From NCBI GenBank assembly GCA_934045075.1, contig OW203729.1, positions 4,537,816 to 4,601,815 of the forward strand: a DNA stretch of 64,000 bases. The letters run 5' to 3'. The notes under the pieces are model-generated. The model had not been told where the DNA came from and searched no databases. It saw nothing but the letters and a program-made list of their open reading frames with translations. Shown one piece after another: positions 35,505 through 48,639 of this stretch; the stretch's first letter is position 1; each line of letters opens with the position of its first letter. This DNA is from Yponomeuta sedellus. Its lineage: Eukaryota > Arthropoda > Insecta > Lepidoptera > Yponomeutidae. Both the position numbers and the translations under genes were made by a program.

Positions 35505-36074
35505 GAATTCTCTTTCTAGTTGGGTAAAACTATAGAAATGTTCAAATAGAAAGAGACTACCACGGAACACGCGGGGGCTTCCGACAAATATTGACACGCG
35601 GCAAATGTTTGGGGAACAGCGCAAACATGCTCTACACTACAGCTACATATACCACCAGCGCAGGACCTGACAAAAGCCAGCCCGAAGTGCCGACTTAAAT
35701 ACTCACGTTTGTTTAACTAAAACAAATCGTGTTTACTTATTTTATGTTCTCGAGATTGGTGGCGAAGGGCCTGAAACGAACGAACCATCACGTATTACTA
35801 TTTGCAGGACTGTCAGTGTTTTTTGAAATATTATGTGTTGAGACTTGAGCTGCGTTATGTAAATCTTCTTTTGTGAAGTACCTTTTGGGTTAAGCATTAC
35901 GAGATTCTCCCAGTGCAGGTTTGCCTTGAACAAAGTTAGAAACTTTCTTTACATTTTATTCAGGGACCTACCATTAGGGTTAGGCATTTTCACAATATAT
36001 TTTTTTTTCAAATATGGTGTTGAAATAAGGGTTCTTTTAGTCTTTCGTAAGAAAAAAGAGTCGAGTGTGAGACG

Positions 36075-36196
36075 AGCAACCGACAACGCGAGCTCCGTCT
36101 CTGGTCACCATGATTAAGCTCTGCGAATCGGAGCGAAACCTGGTCGGACTCTTCCGACATAACAACACCCGTAAGTAGATCCGGACTAAAAGTCTA
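36075..36196 (+). mobile_element. One-sided copy of the 50-kb MITE family
   Basis: From ACAACGCGAGCTCCGTCTCT through the CATGATTAAGCTCTGCGAAT block to the right terminal repeat ending GGACTAAAAGTCTACAA, it is nearly identical to 50160-50277. The left terminal repeat is missing. Confidence 0.75.
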
Positions 36197-39100
36197 CAAA
36201 AAAAGAGTCGAATACGAGGTTTTGTCTTACGTAATAAATTAACAGACCCATCCAAATTTATCAGCCCGTAAGAACATTTTTTTAACAATTTCATATAGAC
36301 GTACTCGATTTTATTATGTATTCGACTTCATGAGGCGAAGATGCTTCATATCCGTAAACAAGAAACAACCAAGGTCACTTATGTTTACACGCCTTCAAGC
36401 TACAAGCCAAACAAATATTAGAATGATTCTTTACGTCGTTCGCGTCCTTATTTACAGCGTTTATACAAATAAAAACGCTAAAGTTCAAAAAGGTCATCAA
36501 TAGTCAAGACAACAGTCCAACGTGTCTTCTCTGATTTCGGTGTCATCTCCTAGCATCACGATTCCGACGGGTATCTGGTTGGACGTAATAAATGCGTGAA
36601 GTTACCTGAATGTATACAATAAGCAGGATTCAGATAACAAAGAGACAATAATAAAAGGGGCATAATCAGAATCAAGATAGTAGCGCAATTATGCCAAATA
36701 ACGATAGCAACAAAAAAGTTCGCAACGGACTTCGGAATCGGCTTGATTTAATGAATATATTTTTACAGGAGATCTGTGCAGACCGCGGCGGAAAACGCAT
36801 AATGATTTCCGCTCCCGAGCTCGTGAAAAACAGGCTAAAATAAATTCCCGAACCACCTGAGAGCAAAACATATTCTGAGGATTTATATCCCGCCGAGCAA
36901 TGACGCTTTGTCCGCGGGATTTACGAGAAAGTATTAAATTAACGTTCGCGTAAATCATTTTCAAGTCTAGAAATCACTGGAGATGTGAATTTAATTTTCG
37001 CCTGTCTTTTGATAAGCGGATATGGGATCTGCGGTCGGCAGCATGCTGCAAATGGCTCACTTCACCGGCCATTGGCCACTCGTGATTCTAATTCTGAGAT
37101 ATCGCAAGAGTTTCCTGCTGCCGCGCATCGCAAACGGAATTTGCACTTTCCTGTGGAGTAAATAAATTTGTAACAATGCATATTTATTTTTCTACAATCC
37201 TAACAAGTTGATAGTTGTTCAGTCGCGCAATTTCTGAAACAGCCGATATTAAGTTTTTTTTCGACGATACGAGTTTTTTCACACATTTTTCGAAATAATA
37301 TAATAATAACAAAATTCGCGGTTTATACACTCTGCTAATGTAGCAGTAAATCCCTGCTAAAAAATTAAAAAATGTTCGTCATAGAATGGTATTTGAATAT
37401 TATTTGCTGCTTAAAATCGAAATATATCGAAATATAGCAAATTGAACCAAAATGTTTTAAAGTCGTAGAACAAAGTAAATGATTAATTTTCCCCGGCATC
37501 TTTTAGGAATTACGCATGTTACAACCCTTGTAAGTCACTTGCTACTAGACTATTTTTGTTTTTACTAAGCCTTAAGAATGTATAATTTTATTTGGTCAAG
37601 ACAGTGTTTAATTTCTTCTACAACATAGAGGTGCCTCGACAGTCGAAACAGTCGTCTCAATAAAACATATTTAAAATGTGACGTAAAGCGTGTGTCATTT
37701 ATGAGTGGAATTTCTCACCACACGATACAAACAACCGATACTCTATTCTTGTCTAATCAACTATCAAATGAAAACAACTTAGTTTAACAAAAACAGACTC
37801 CATTATGTGCTGTTTACATGCAACTGAGAGTAAACATCGCTCGTTCAGAACCGGTAGCCAATGGCCAATGCTTATTCACTGCTAATAACTAACACAACTG
37901 ATTAAACATTACAATCCTATTAAGCGATCTCCATAAATGATTTTATTCGACCACACCCATACGAGATAATGGGCAATTGGCACTGGTCTTGGACGATGGC
38001 AATCTAAGCAGCGTTTTCCTCTCTGGTGCTTGGAAGCAAAAACAGTTGTCAAAACGATGGAAACTTAAAATAAAATACGTTTTTGTGTCGCAGCAAGTAC
38101 CTAGCCGTGAAGAATCATAATTCGCCGAAAGGAAACTTTACAAGAAACCTAACAAAATAAAACTTAACTATTCCCCGACAATCCAGGAAAGATTTGACAT
38201 TCCTTTCAGTTCAGCCCGATGAGATATTCCAGATAACTAAGAATTAGCATACGTTTACACGAAATATTTCTCAGAAACCCATAAACATGTGTGCGCAATA
38301 CCATATTGGAGTCTGGACTGAGGAAAATATGGAAATACACCTCGTGCTAAAGGATCCGAGCCTTCGCGTATATTAAAATTTAGTTATATATAATTACGAT
38401 TGAGGAATAAGTAGCGCAGACTATTGTGGAATATTAACGGTGACAAAATTTATGAAGACCGATAATATATTTCAAATGCGCAGTAGAATCGGAAACATTA
38501 CAGTCGTTGATCAAAAGTTAAGGTTCTTGACTGTAGAGCACTAACGTATTCCAAGAAAAAAAATACAAATACCACAAGCATTAATCAGTACTCTTCACCG
38601 CCACTGTCAGTTCCAGTCCACAAAGCCGTCATGGGAAAGTCCACTTCCAAGATTACATATTAGCGACGGAGGTGCGTATTCTAAAGCCACGCTTTATGAT
38701 TCCCGACTGGATAATTGCACCGATACGCTTCGCAGACCCTGACTCGAGAAGGTGCATCCATTCATAAGCTAGTCATGAGGGGAATGTAGTTATCATACAT
38801 ACACACCGACATGCTTAATAAGGTTACACATAAAAAGGAGAACGGACGGTGGAAATAATATGCACATTGTTTTAGAAATAGTTGCTATTCAGGAAACTCG
38901 ATGTTTTATTGCGAAGGATGATAACACGATAGCACGGCTAACATGGAACGTCAGAAAGATGCTAGTACATAATATAATAGAAGTCACGGTAAAATATTTG
39001 ATCAATTGTGTAGTAGCTCTAGCTCGATGTATTCGGTCTATATTACAACAAACGTAAAACTAAAACGGTAGATTGCATGCCAGATAATTGCATAAGCGTA

Positions 39101-39727
39101 TTTTACAATATAAAACATTGCAGTCAAATACACAAGACACTAACTGTCATTGTCAAGATCGCAATTCCTTAGAATCGCTCTTAATATTTGAGATAAAATC
39201 TCATCAGTAGACAAAACAGGCTTTAAATTGGCTCTCACACATCACACCATTAACTAATGTCTTCGAATGGGACAGCCCAGACACGAATCTGACCCAACGA
39301 CCTATCCCTACAGGAAACCGGGTACTGGGTACACGGTATCCCTTTTATGTGAACCAATTAACGGACCCCATGGACCGGATGTAGGCGCACAAACAAACGC
39401 ATTAGCACCTCCGACTTCACAATGATCTTTTTATGGACACTGGACCCGTGAAAACAACGTCGTTGGTAAATTGACACAGGGGAGGTGCATCGGCCAAATA
39501 AACGAGGTATGCGTGTGCAGTGCAAATGCTTTATGATGCAACCAAATGATAGACCTGAGATTTCCGCACTCAGCCTCATAGTTGGGCCATTGTACGTAGC
39601 AAGCGCTGAGGTACGCTAACACCTCAGACACTAGGGTTTCCTTACGATGTTTTCCTACACCGTCAGCGAGTAGTATTGCTACTATAATTTCACAAATGTA
39701 CATAACTTAGAAGACAAATTCATTGGT
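36197..39727. other. Spacer with no recognised gene
   Basis: There are frames at 36672-36964 (minus), 38860-39057 (plus) and 39358-39703 (minus), without motif or splice context. A somewhat GC-richer stretch at 37030-37150 has no frame. Confidence 0.4.
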
Positions 39728-39803
39728 ACATGCCGCCGGTTCGAACCCACGACCTCCCGATTGAGAAACCGGCGTTCTACACCGTTCCGCTACCACCGCT
39801 CTT
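39728..39803 (-). repeat. tRNA-like SINE head
   Basis: The minus strand reads GCGGTGGTAGCGGAACGGTG (box A region), then GTGGGTTCGAACCGGCGGCA (box B region), with about tRNA spacing. It is a tRNA-derived head rather than a gene: AGGTC and the stems are imperfect and no complete acceptor stem forms. Confidence 0.6.
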
Positions 39804-39923
39804 GCAAATGATGAAATTAAGTTTCCATAAAAAAACATATCTTCAAAAAATGAGTTGGATCAGGACAATGGTCCATTCTTTCAAGACCCTGGTTAATTCC
39901 ATCTAGAAAACGTCTCATTCCAA

Positions 39924-40556
39924 TGGCGCATGCTACACGCTCGATATTTATCACGATTTTTAACGTTTTATTTATCTTGTAATATTTTTGACCGAATCTA
40001 CATATTACACACTCAATACTAATCGCGTCATTACATACAATGCGATAGCATTAAAAATACGTGTCAAGAGAAAAAAATGGATGAAACTTTGGTTTCAAGA
40101 TAGAGATACACAGCTAAATGTCTTACCTCAGATTCGGAAATAGTAAGAAATTGATGATTATGAAAATATCCTATGAATACGGAAAAGATAAATACCGAGC
40201 AAAGACTAGACACCCGATATTTATCGACGACTAGCTGACCCCGCGAACTTCGTACTGCCTAACAGTTTTTTTAATTAAAAAAAAACCATCCCCGTACTTC
40301 AAAGGATAATTCTAAATAAAGAATTAGCGAAATCGGTTCAGCTGCTCTCGAGATTTGCGCTTACCAACACATTCGGCGATCCATTTTATATTATAGAAGA
40401 TATCACTTGATATAATTCGTGAGATTTCTGGATTTTTAGAAATCTACCGATCCGAATCACGATCCGTGGTCCGCTACACTACACACTCGATAAATATTGT
40501 AATTTTGGATTACGATCCAAATAGTGTGATAGATATCGAGCGTGTAGCATGCGCCA
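39924..40556. mobile_element. 633-bp element with perfect 24-bp terminal inverted repeats
   Basis: Left TIR 39924-39947 (TGGCGCATGCTACACGCTCG...) and right TIR 40533-40556 are exact reverse complements, and similarity continues a few bases inward. An internal site near 40469 (CGCTACACTACACACTCGAT) repeats the TIR core. There is no transposase. A minus-strand Helitron-like element (40231-40401) lies inside, so this element is the older of the two. No convincing target duplication was found. Confidence 0.75.
40231..40401 (-). mobile_element. Helitron-like element nested in the 39.9-kb TIR element
   Basis: The minus strand starts CTTCTATAATATAAAATGG, contains TCTCGAGAGCAGCTGAACCG and ends TTCGCGGGGTCAGCTAG before T. 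It is a close relative of 31080-31242 in opposite orientation. Confidence 0.75.
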
Positions 40557-42685
40557 ATAGGATTCTCGAAAGACTGCCCAAGTAGGTACACTTAACAGGC
40601 TAGAACGTTCAATATAACGCAAGTGTGCTTATTTTAAAACCAGAAGAAAAGCCACGTGTAATCACACGACATTGTGGTGAACTGAAACTAAACAAAGGTC
40701 AATATTTGGAATAAACCTTGGTAAAAAAAAATTATACCACATGCGGAAAATGTGATTATCAAAGGGATTGGGTTGACTCAAAATGGTTAGCTTAGAATAT
40801 ATGACTAGTTATAGGATTCAGGTAAAACGATGTATCAGATAGTGATCAATCTTCTTTGCTAGTAACATCACCCCCGCAGAGGTCAGGGTTTGACATTGCA
40901 CAATCCTGACAAGCCTCTTTCCCTTCATAAACATTTATTAGCACGCACGCCTGTTTCGGGTACTTTTCTATTTGCTAATAAATAATTATTAACAAATTGA
41001 TAAAAAAACTAATTTCAACACTCCAAACAATGTACGCATTGTGGTCTGTGTCAACTAATTTAAAACAAGCAGGAACTATTATTAACATTTCAAAAAGGAA
41101 CCGGAAACAAAAACCCGTGCCGCCAATTATGCTGTGATGGCGGACGTATGCTACTTCCGATCCACACACCCTCTGTAGAGTCAACCGTCAACTTTCTAGG
41201 GTTGTAGAGGATGGGGCGATTATTACTACACGCTTAAAAGTCACAACGTTTTCTGTTCCACTTCCGAGCACTTCCGCTCTTTTATGGCTGCAACCGTTGT
41301 GATTTTACAATCGGCTTTTCATAAACATCGGAAGGTCCTACAAAAATAAATATGAAGGAAGGAAGTAAGCAGGCTGGGAACATTTGCCGCGGTCGTGCCA
41401 TAATTCCGTTAATTACTTTAAAATGGTGACCGAACACTTACAGAAACGGAAGCAACCTCTGCCACACAATCCAAACACAACCCCTTCGATATACAGCTTG
41501 ACTTTGTACGGACGCACCTATCCAGTAAAGAACACAATAACGTAGGTATTAACAGTAGATCGATCGTATAAACTCGGGATAATTTATCGTTTCCTCTCCG
41601 ATGTTTTTCAGATGGTAACAATGCGCCGCATCGAGACCGTGAAGTTAATGTCTTTACGAGGTGTCGAGGAGTAATTTGCTTTAACGACTGCTTCAGAATC
41701 TCTACTTAGTCTTTTTGGTCAGCATGAAACGGCTCTATACATTATTAGCATCGCAACGCAGCTTACGAACATCAATTTAACATTTCATGACAGATTTACT
41801 ACGCTTCTATCTTCACTCCATGCAACTGAATCGAACACACAAACGATGCTAGAAGCTTTATTTATCATACTTTCTTTAGATCATCAATCAATGCTAATGG
41901 GAAATCTTTAAGATTTCCACCAAACATTTTATCATGTCTTGAAATTGCTACATCAAACACGTAACACGGGCAACGAGAAGAAAAATATTTATGTTGTTGA
42001 AGATGATGATGAGATACAATCAACTAAGGAATCTTTACACGATGTCGGTGCACTAATTGATAAGTTCTTGTAGACTGCCGCGACTCAGCGGGCTATCACC
42101 GCTATTTCCAGTAAGTACCAGTAACCAATCGTGAGAAACCGCATCGCGATTTCTTGAGTCGCTTGTCAAAACAGTTTAGCTTTTAGAAAAGCGTGAGAAA
42201 ATTCCTCACGATATTGAAAAGCAAAGCAAATAAATAGATACAACGGAATGTTTTATCGCCTTTGTTTTAAGCCGTAGAGTTTTTCTGTAATTTTTCTCTG
42301 GAACAATTTCGCCGTCATGATGAAGTGATAGTCTGCGTCCGAGACGGGGAAAATTATATAGGGGAGGATGTTATTAGAGGTTTAATTGAAAGAATTAATG
42401 AAGGAAACGGAATGACCATTAGGTGTGTACGTAAGTATCGAAGCGAGGGCGTATCTAATCCATGACTGAGGCGGAAATGCACACGAGAGTAATGTAGAGC
42501 AATAGAATAAATTATAATTTCTGATAGAGCACCGAAAGGAAATTGTATTCCGGAATCTATTTTAATAATTGTCGGTCAGTCGACGTGGCACTGGAACGCT
42601 TTCATTTCAATTTCTTTCGAACAATAGAGAATTCCACGTCAGAAATCAACTGGCTAAAGTAAGCTGGTAAGATTTGAAATTCAAC
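40557..42685. other. Spacer with no recognised gene
   Basis: Small frames at 40975-41184 and 41418-41621 (minus) have no motif. I see no recurring repeat. Confidence 0.4.
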
Positions 42686-42920
42686 TGCCTCGATGGTCTA
42701 GCGGTTAACACGCTTGACTCCTAAAACAGAGGTCGAGGGTTCGATACTCACTGGAGGCCGACGTTCTTGTCTTGCAGATGTGGACTCAGCCTCGGTTGTA
42801 TTTCCATATCCATGTCTTGGCCTGGTTACCATAGCAAAGGGAACCTCGATTGGGACCAGGATAAGTGTTTGTGCTGCGTCATTTCGGTAAGCCAATTCTA
42901 TAAAGAATTTTATTTTGAAT
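42686..42920 (+). repeat. tRNA-derived SINE with a complete body
   Basis: It begins GCCTCGATGGTCTAGCGGTT (box A region) and GTCGAGGGTTCGATACTCAC (box B region), followed by a tRNA-unrelated body (CCATATCCATGTCTTGGCCT) and an AATTCTATAAAGAATTTTAT end. Its head differs from the 47-kb SINE, so this is a separate SINE family. Confidence 0.65.
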
Positions 42921-45900
42921 GGGAACTTATTTGTTAATAAACGAATAACATTTAATGATATAAAAGTACCTGGCTACAGGAATATATAATGCGGCAAGAC
43001 GAAGCTCGAAGGCATGATAGGAAAGGCGTGTCCACTTAATACCCCGTTGGCGGTCGCTGATCATATTCCATGATAGATTGCACTTTGCTAGTGTACCTCG
43101 AAGAAAACTTTACGATTACATAAACTCGTTGGATCTTAATTGTCGGTCAACGATTATGTAAGGGATATTGCTTTTAACTCAAGAGAAAATAGTATGAAGA
43201 TGTTATTTCAACGAAGACAATACGGCTTAAAAGGTGTTAATAAAGGAGATTGGCAGCGAAGGGCGTCGCAAACGCAAACAATGGGAGATCATCAATTTCA
43301 ACTTGACATGACAGCGATATTCTCTGGTCGGGTCAAAAACTGGCTAGGATCTGCTCAGGTAGAGCCATAGTTAGCGCCTTTTAGAATTTCCATTGTGTTG
43401 GCGCTTAAGATATTGTTTTTTTTTATTTGAATAACAAAAACCAAGCAGATGCGTATCTGCTTGGCCGCTCAGCAATCAAACGATTGACGTTTCAAAAGTC
43501 CGATGTGTTTTCGTAAAGAAATTTCATTAAAGATGCGTTTTGTGGAAGTTTTCGGTGAGATTCGTGGGAAAAGTTTCACAATTAGACAAAGAAGCAACAT
43601 TCCAATAAGAAGTAGGAGTCGAGTTGGGGAGAAAGTAAGCGATGTAATTACTTCGGTATTGCTCAAAAAAATTGCGCTAGAAATAGAAAAAGACATCTGG
43701 CTCTTATAGGTACTATGACAACCAAACCATATTAGAATTACGTGGGCCACCACCTACAAACCAACCCACTATCGTATTTTTCGATTGTATAGACGTGTCA
43801 CCATAGTTAGACAATCTACTAGACTACCTACAGAATACCGTAAAGTCGATAAACAATGTTAGATTGAAATAAAATGAAAGGAAACCTTTTTATTGCTCAC
43901 CGTAAAAGTCGAGTGGTGGTAAACCTAGCCGGCTTTCCCAGCAAACGGCAGTTTTCTTCTCGTGCAATGAACCTCAACTTAGAGACTTGAAGCAACAATA
44001 CTTCTCAGGTATTCTTTGCGAATTTCACACCAAAGAAAGTCAACTGTAACTGGAGCACAGAACTGAAACGATTTAAAATTTTCGTAACGTCAATCTTTGC
44101 CTTACGGGCGTGCGCGTGTTGGCGCGACGATCGCCGGCGCGACTGAACTGAACGCGGCACGCGCCCGGGCCTTCATTCACAAACCGAGTGGCGGGGACGG
44201 GGCAACCACGCCAGCGGCGCCGGCCCATTCATTCGATCCAAGCCCCGCCGAACCAAGTGCTGATTGACTGATCGTGCAATGTGCGGAAAACACCGAACTC
44301 ATGCAATCTAGAGATGCAGCCCGACCAACACTTGTACTCATTGTAATTCAAGAAAAGCAAATCGGTTTCCTGTGCTCGCCGCAACCTCAGTTTTCGGAAT
44401 CACACATTTAAAATCAGTTAGGCGAATTTTATTACTCAAAGTAAATACAATGCGGTCGTTTCGCAACCAGTCGTGTGTGCACGTAACCCAAAATCGATGG
44501 AGCACCGTATAATTCAGACGAGGATCGAATGCTAAGAGAAAGTTTCAGCCTTTTGTAGAATTCTTGAAAGCTTTTGCACATTTGCGGGACCGTTATTGCC
44601 CCTCCATTAAATGAATTGCCTGCAGTGGCTTTCACTGAGCCTTTCTTGGAGTTGCTTCTACTGTTTACAAAAAAAAAGGACCCTATATTTAACAGCCAAA
44701 ATTTGAAGACCCTATCTTCGCTTCGCTGATTAACTCTTAAACCATTCTAAAATTACGCACAGTACAGCCAAAGTGATCCGTTAGCTGAAGATCGGAGGCT
44801 TTTTGCTAACTTGCAGAATTGCGTGAAAGAACTTGCTGCGTTTACAGCAATAATGGGTGCTTGTGGAGGTAGAGAAAATTGCCGGGGACAACGGCACAAG
44901 GCGGTGAAAGGCATCGTTTGGCGGTTTATGTAACCCGACCGCATGCAATTGCACTGCACCGCACGTGCCTAGGATTACTACTTTGGTAGAGGCAGAGGTT
45001 TTGCTCTCAATGCGTATTAAGGATAACGCGCTTCTAACTAAAATCAATGTGTGGATAGAAGTTAATTTTAGGCATCCCAAAGATTATGAATTCTTGCCAA
45101 GGCATAGAAGAAGAGTTAGATTCATAAAGAACTAAAAGCCGACGCTCAGTACGATGAAAAAATTTGGCTCGGAGGTAACCTGAAATAGTCTCAAAATATC
45201 GGGTCTAGTAGGTATCCGTGATTGTAAAAACTAATCAAAATCTCCTAAACGTACTTCTGTGGTTATCGTATTTGGTAAGAAAACTGTGGCAATAAGAAAC
45301 AACAGTGCCATATTTTACTACATGTCGGACGTGTCGGATTTTATCCATGTCATCCTAAAGATATGTTGTATTTTGACGGTTAATGACTTATAGGGAATTG
45401 TTTCTCCGTCACCAAAGCATGCACTGTAGTTCAATATTTTGAGCTTAGGTATGATTATAAATAAGTTTTCCCATTTCTCTCACGAGACAAAGTACAAGTA
45501 TATTGGCAGAGGAAGAACAGGATGTGTGTACAGTGTAAACTGTAATCCCACGAGCCTCGCAAATCTCGTGATTACGGTAAACGATATAGACTATTAATGT
45601 CTTCAACCGCGCCGTAAAGTAGTAAAAGCTGTATCAATTTAATTCAGCTCCGGTCGCAGGAAGAGGTTGCGCGGGCGCATAATTAACCAGCGCGCGTAAC
45701 TGAATATGCAGAAGATTAGCGCCATTAATCTGTAAGTCTCTACAATGTGGATTCTTGTGTGTTCAACATCTCAAACAGGCAAATAGCTACGTAGTTTGAT
45801 AGTATAGTACAGTAGACATTTACAGTATAGAGGAGCTGTACAAAAAAAGATTGCGTTACGTATTGTCAAGGAGTTTACACGATATCAGGCTGCAGTTATA

Positions 45901-46220
45901 CCTTGTGTATCGTGTCACTGCTGGATTAAGTTTTTAATCACGAAAGTACTTAGTAGATACTCAACGCTTTTGAAACCACAGTGATTATCAATTACCGTAA
46001 AGTCGTTGGTACAAGGAACCACTATTAGCGTATAATAGTCATCAAACTTTTACACCTTGTTATGGTAGATGATTTATGTAAGGTCTTGTAGTAAGTCCTA
46101 CCTACAAAAGCAAGATGAAGTAACCCACACAGTAATACATAATCCGGCTATCACACAACGATGTACGAAATAATGAAGGCAAACGTTGTGAGAAAACTAC
46201 GATTTTTGGAAAAAACTTAC
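42921..46220. other. Spacer; GC-rich patch at 44.1 kb and a small hairpin
   Basis: Position 43451-43474 holds a 10-bp hairpin around AGATGCGTATCT. Frames at 43140-43370 (plus), 43469-43753 (minus) and 44753-45080 (minus) show no known motif. The stretch 45640-45740 is GC-richer. If the 49-kb minus-strand gene continues this way, this could be intronic. Confidence 0.35.
44095..44270. promoter_or_regulatory. CpG-rich patch, possible promoter or first-exon region
   Basis: There is dense CpG content (GTTGGCGCGACGATCGCCGG, CGGCACGCGCCCGGGCC, CAGCGGCGCCGGCCC) in otherwise AT-rich DNA. Such patches often mark promoters or untranslated first exons of insect developmental genes. There is no direct evidence of a transcript, so this is inference only. 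Confidence 0.3.
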
Positions 46221-46466
46221 TGGAGGCAACTTGTGTGAAGAACGGGGGGAATTCGCAGTATCCGTAATTGTGGTTCATTAAGTCAGCGGAGTGGATCCTC
46301 TGCTGCTTCCGATGTTGTGGCAACTGGTCGTGGGCGTGATTGCACTTTCGCAGCAATTGTATGCGAGCCTTCTTGAGTAGGTAATTGCTTTCGAGATCTC
46401 GATACCTTAAGAGAGTTGCGTATGTTTTTGAAATAGTGCTACTGTTGTCAATCAATTTCCAACGAT
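46221..46466 (-). CDS. Candidate internal exon (minus strand), protein unknown
   Basis: On the minus strand an open stretch lies between an acceptor (TTTGATTGCAAG) and a strong donor (CCTCCA|GTAAGT). It is 246 nt long and needs 2 nt to complete its first codon. That is exactly the phase left by the donor of the exon at 49031-49385, which ends in a lone G, so the two could splice together. It would read R-W-K-L-I-D-N-S-S-T-I, then H-A-H-D-Q-L-P-Q-H-R-K, ending in F-F-T-Q-V-A-S. I recognise no domain. An open stretch of this size can occur by chance and the phase agreement has a one-in-three chance, so this is weak. Confidence 0.25.
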
Positions 46467-47205
46467 CTTGCAATCAAATAGACAACCAATGCAATTTAAA
46501 CAGACTGTGATCATAACGCCACAACAAAGTGCATTTTGGCCAAACCGCTCAACGAAAAATCTTTGTGAATATAATTTCTAGTTCTATTTTCTAGACAAAT
46601 AGGTCACTGGAGCGAAGGTATACAATAAGTTTCGCTTCCGAGCGAAATAATTGAAGCTGAAAGTCTTTGTATGTTTAAAAAAAATTAAGCGTATTTAAAA
46701 TTTAAGAGTATTCTTGAGATGAACGTTAATGACACGACATTAACACATTTTATTCCACTAAAATGATTAACTGATCTGTAATTTAATATTATTATGATTA
46801 AAGTAATCTAATCTAACACACACTGTCTGTTATTGTACTTATTGCCAGAATATGAACCAATGTAAATTATTTCCAATCCTTCAGTATTTCCGACTCTGGC
46901 CAAATTCTATAGCTTGGGTATTCAGGTAAACGATCGAAAAACCCAAATTTGGTACCGCAATAATTATCGTCTCATCGCCAACCCATTCTATTCCCCAGTG
47001 GTCTTATTACGCAGCACACAGCGTTATCTCACGCACTTTCTTGGTGCAACCAGCTCGGCGGCGGCCGATAGCATCATCGGAGGGAGGAAGGGGGCCGGGC
47101 CTGTTCACGCGCACGCTTCCTGCTGTCAATTAATGCAATAAACCAACTGGGACCGAGTACAGAATAAGGGAGGAAAGCACATTAAATACACATTCAAATT
47201 CATTT

Positions 47206-47413
47206 GACGACCTCTGTGGCGTAGCGGTAGCGCGTCTGCCTACCATGCAAGAGGTCCCGGGTTTGAATCCCGGCTGGAAACAAAAAAAAAAGCCCAGGTC
47301 TTGGATGTTTACATGTTTGTGATGTCGTTGTTTCTGGTTCCCACGACACAGGGTATCCTAGTGTGGGGCCAGAAGCAATGTATGTGCCAGTATGTAAATG
47401 TTATGTTATGTTA
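47206..47413 (+). repeat. tRNA-Gly-like SINE, near-complete copy
   Basis: The head GACCTCTGTGGCGTAGCGGT carries a box A-like region; CCCGGGTTTGAATCCCGG is box B with its stem. The anticodon loop reads CTACCAT, so the anticodon would be ACC (Gly). The stems are imperfect and a body follows (GTTTCTGGTTCCCACGACAC), then a TTATGTTATGTTA tail, so this is a SINE and not a tRNA gene. The same SINE, inverted, sits in the RTE LINE at 57490-57682. Near-direct repeats of about 40 bp flank this copy (47161-47200 and 47434-47474). Confidence 0.85.
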
Positions 47414-47644
47414 AATCTGCTGAAGACAAACCAAGAATAAGGGAGAAAATCACATTAAATACACACTTCAAATCTGCTGAAGACAAACCATCAACATAAC
47501 GAAATAGCGTCTATAAGTAACCTCCGGAGGTTCTTTGGCTTCATTCTAAGCTGAGATCGACAGAAAATAAATTCATAATCGCTGATCTTCTACGTTCGCT
47601 TGATAACTTCCATTTTCATAGCATTTTGCTCAAAAGAATAGAGA

Positions 47645-47714
47645 CATGGGCTTAGGACTCGTGCAAGCCCATCACTTCATGGGCTTGCACGAGTCCTAAG
47701 CCCATGAAGTGATG
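47645..47714. repeat. Compound palindrome: 28-bp perfect hairpin overlapping a second 17-bp hairpin
   Basis: Arms 47645-47672 and 47679-47706 are exact reverse complements with the loop CACTTC. A second exact pair, 47670-47686 and 47698-47714, overlaps the first, so the segment can fold in two mutually exclusive ways. It has no coding frame. Confidence 0.85.
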
Positions 47715-48639
47715 TACGTAAACTGCTTATATATATCGTGCGCCGAAGCAAAATATGGTCTTTACAATCCGAAGTATGTATAAAGTTGCGCTTCTGGTCG
47801 AGTGTAACTCGTGTGCTAATGCTAACGCTACCCGGCGTTACAGTTATTAGGATATAAGGAGGCCTCCTGCTGGATAACAAATATGGATCAGGCTGAGTGC
47901 TACGTAAACTAGTGAAGCTAGTTATTTCTTGTTTCTTCGAAGCTAGTTATATCTGCTGGTTATCAAAAGCTTCTTCAAACTTTATATACAATCATACGGT
48001 AAAAAATGTCTCGTTGGTGTACAAGATTTTTCGGAACGAGTTTCGTAGGGGTATTTTCAACTATATTCTATTGGTAGGTTACAAGCCCTTAACTTGAGAT
48101 TCATATTATGTTCACTAATATACTTATATTTATGTATAATATATATTTCTGTGTACATAATATTCTATCTACATATCTATACTGAGAAGATTTTTAGAAA
48201 TTCTGAGTTCGACATGGATGTTGTCGTTTTGATCAACATGATGTTAGTCGGGGCTGCGGAACGGGCGAGCGAGCGTGGATGGCCTCATTTCAGGCGGCCA
48301 TCAAGAGAACATGTCGCCCTGTACAGTCGACGGACGGTACGTTTCCATTTTTTTTGTTAAGTCTACCCTAACGCCCTCAACTGACTAGAGGTCTCGTGTT
48401 TAAATTGGAAAGATTCATGTGCTGTCAAATATTCATTAAAATACCGCTTCAATGACACGTGGCCAAAAAGTGCATAATAATAACTAAGTACATTTTGTAG
48501 TTAGCTCGCTTTCCCCTATGGTGGCTGCCTATAGGCAATAAAAAGTAAATCCATGCTCCAATTTCAAAATTTTATGCAACCTAAGGAGCACTCGTGGCCC
48601 AGTGGAACTGAGTAATTAAAATCGATCACTTAGGTTAAG

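Noticed and set aside
42686..42760. tRNA gene
   Set aside because: There is tRNA-like spacing, but no complete cloverleaf, and the sequence continues into a repeat body.
47206..47280. tRNA-Gly gene
   Set aside because: Boxes A and B and a Gly-type anticodon loop are present, but the acceptor and anticodon stems are imperfect and a SINE body and tail follow. An inverted copy sits in a LINE at 57.6 kb.
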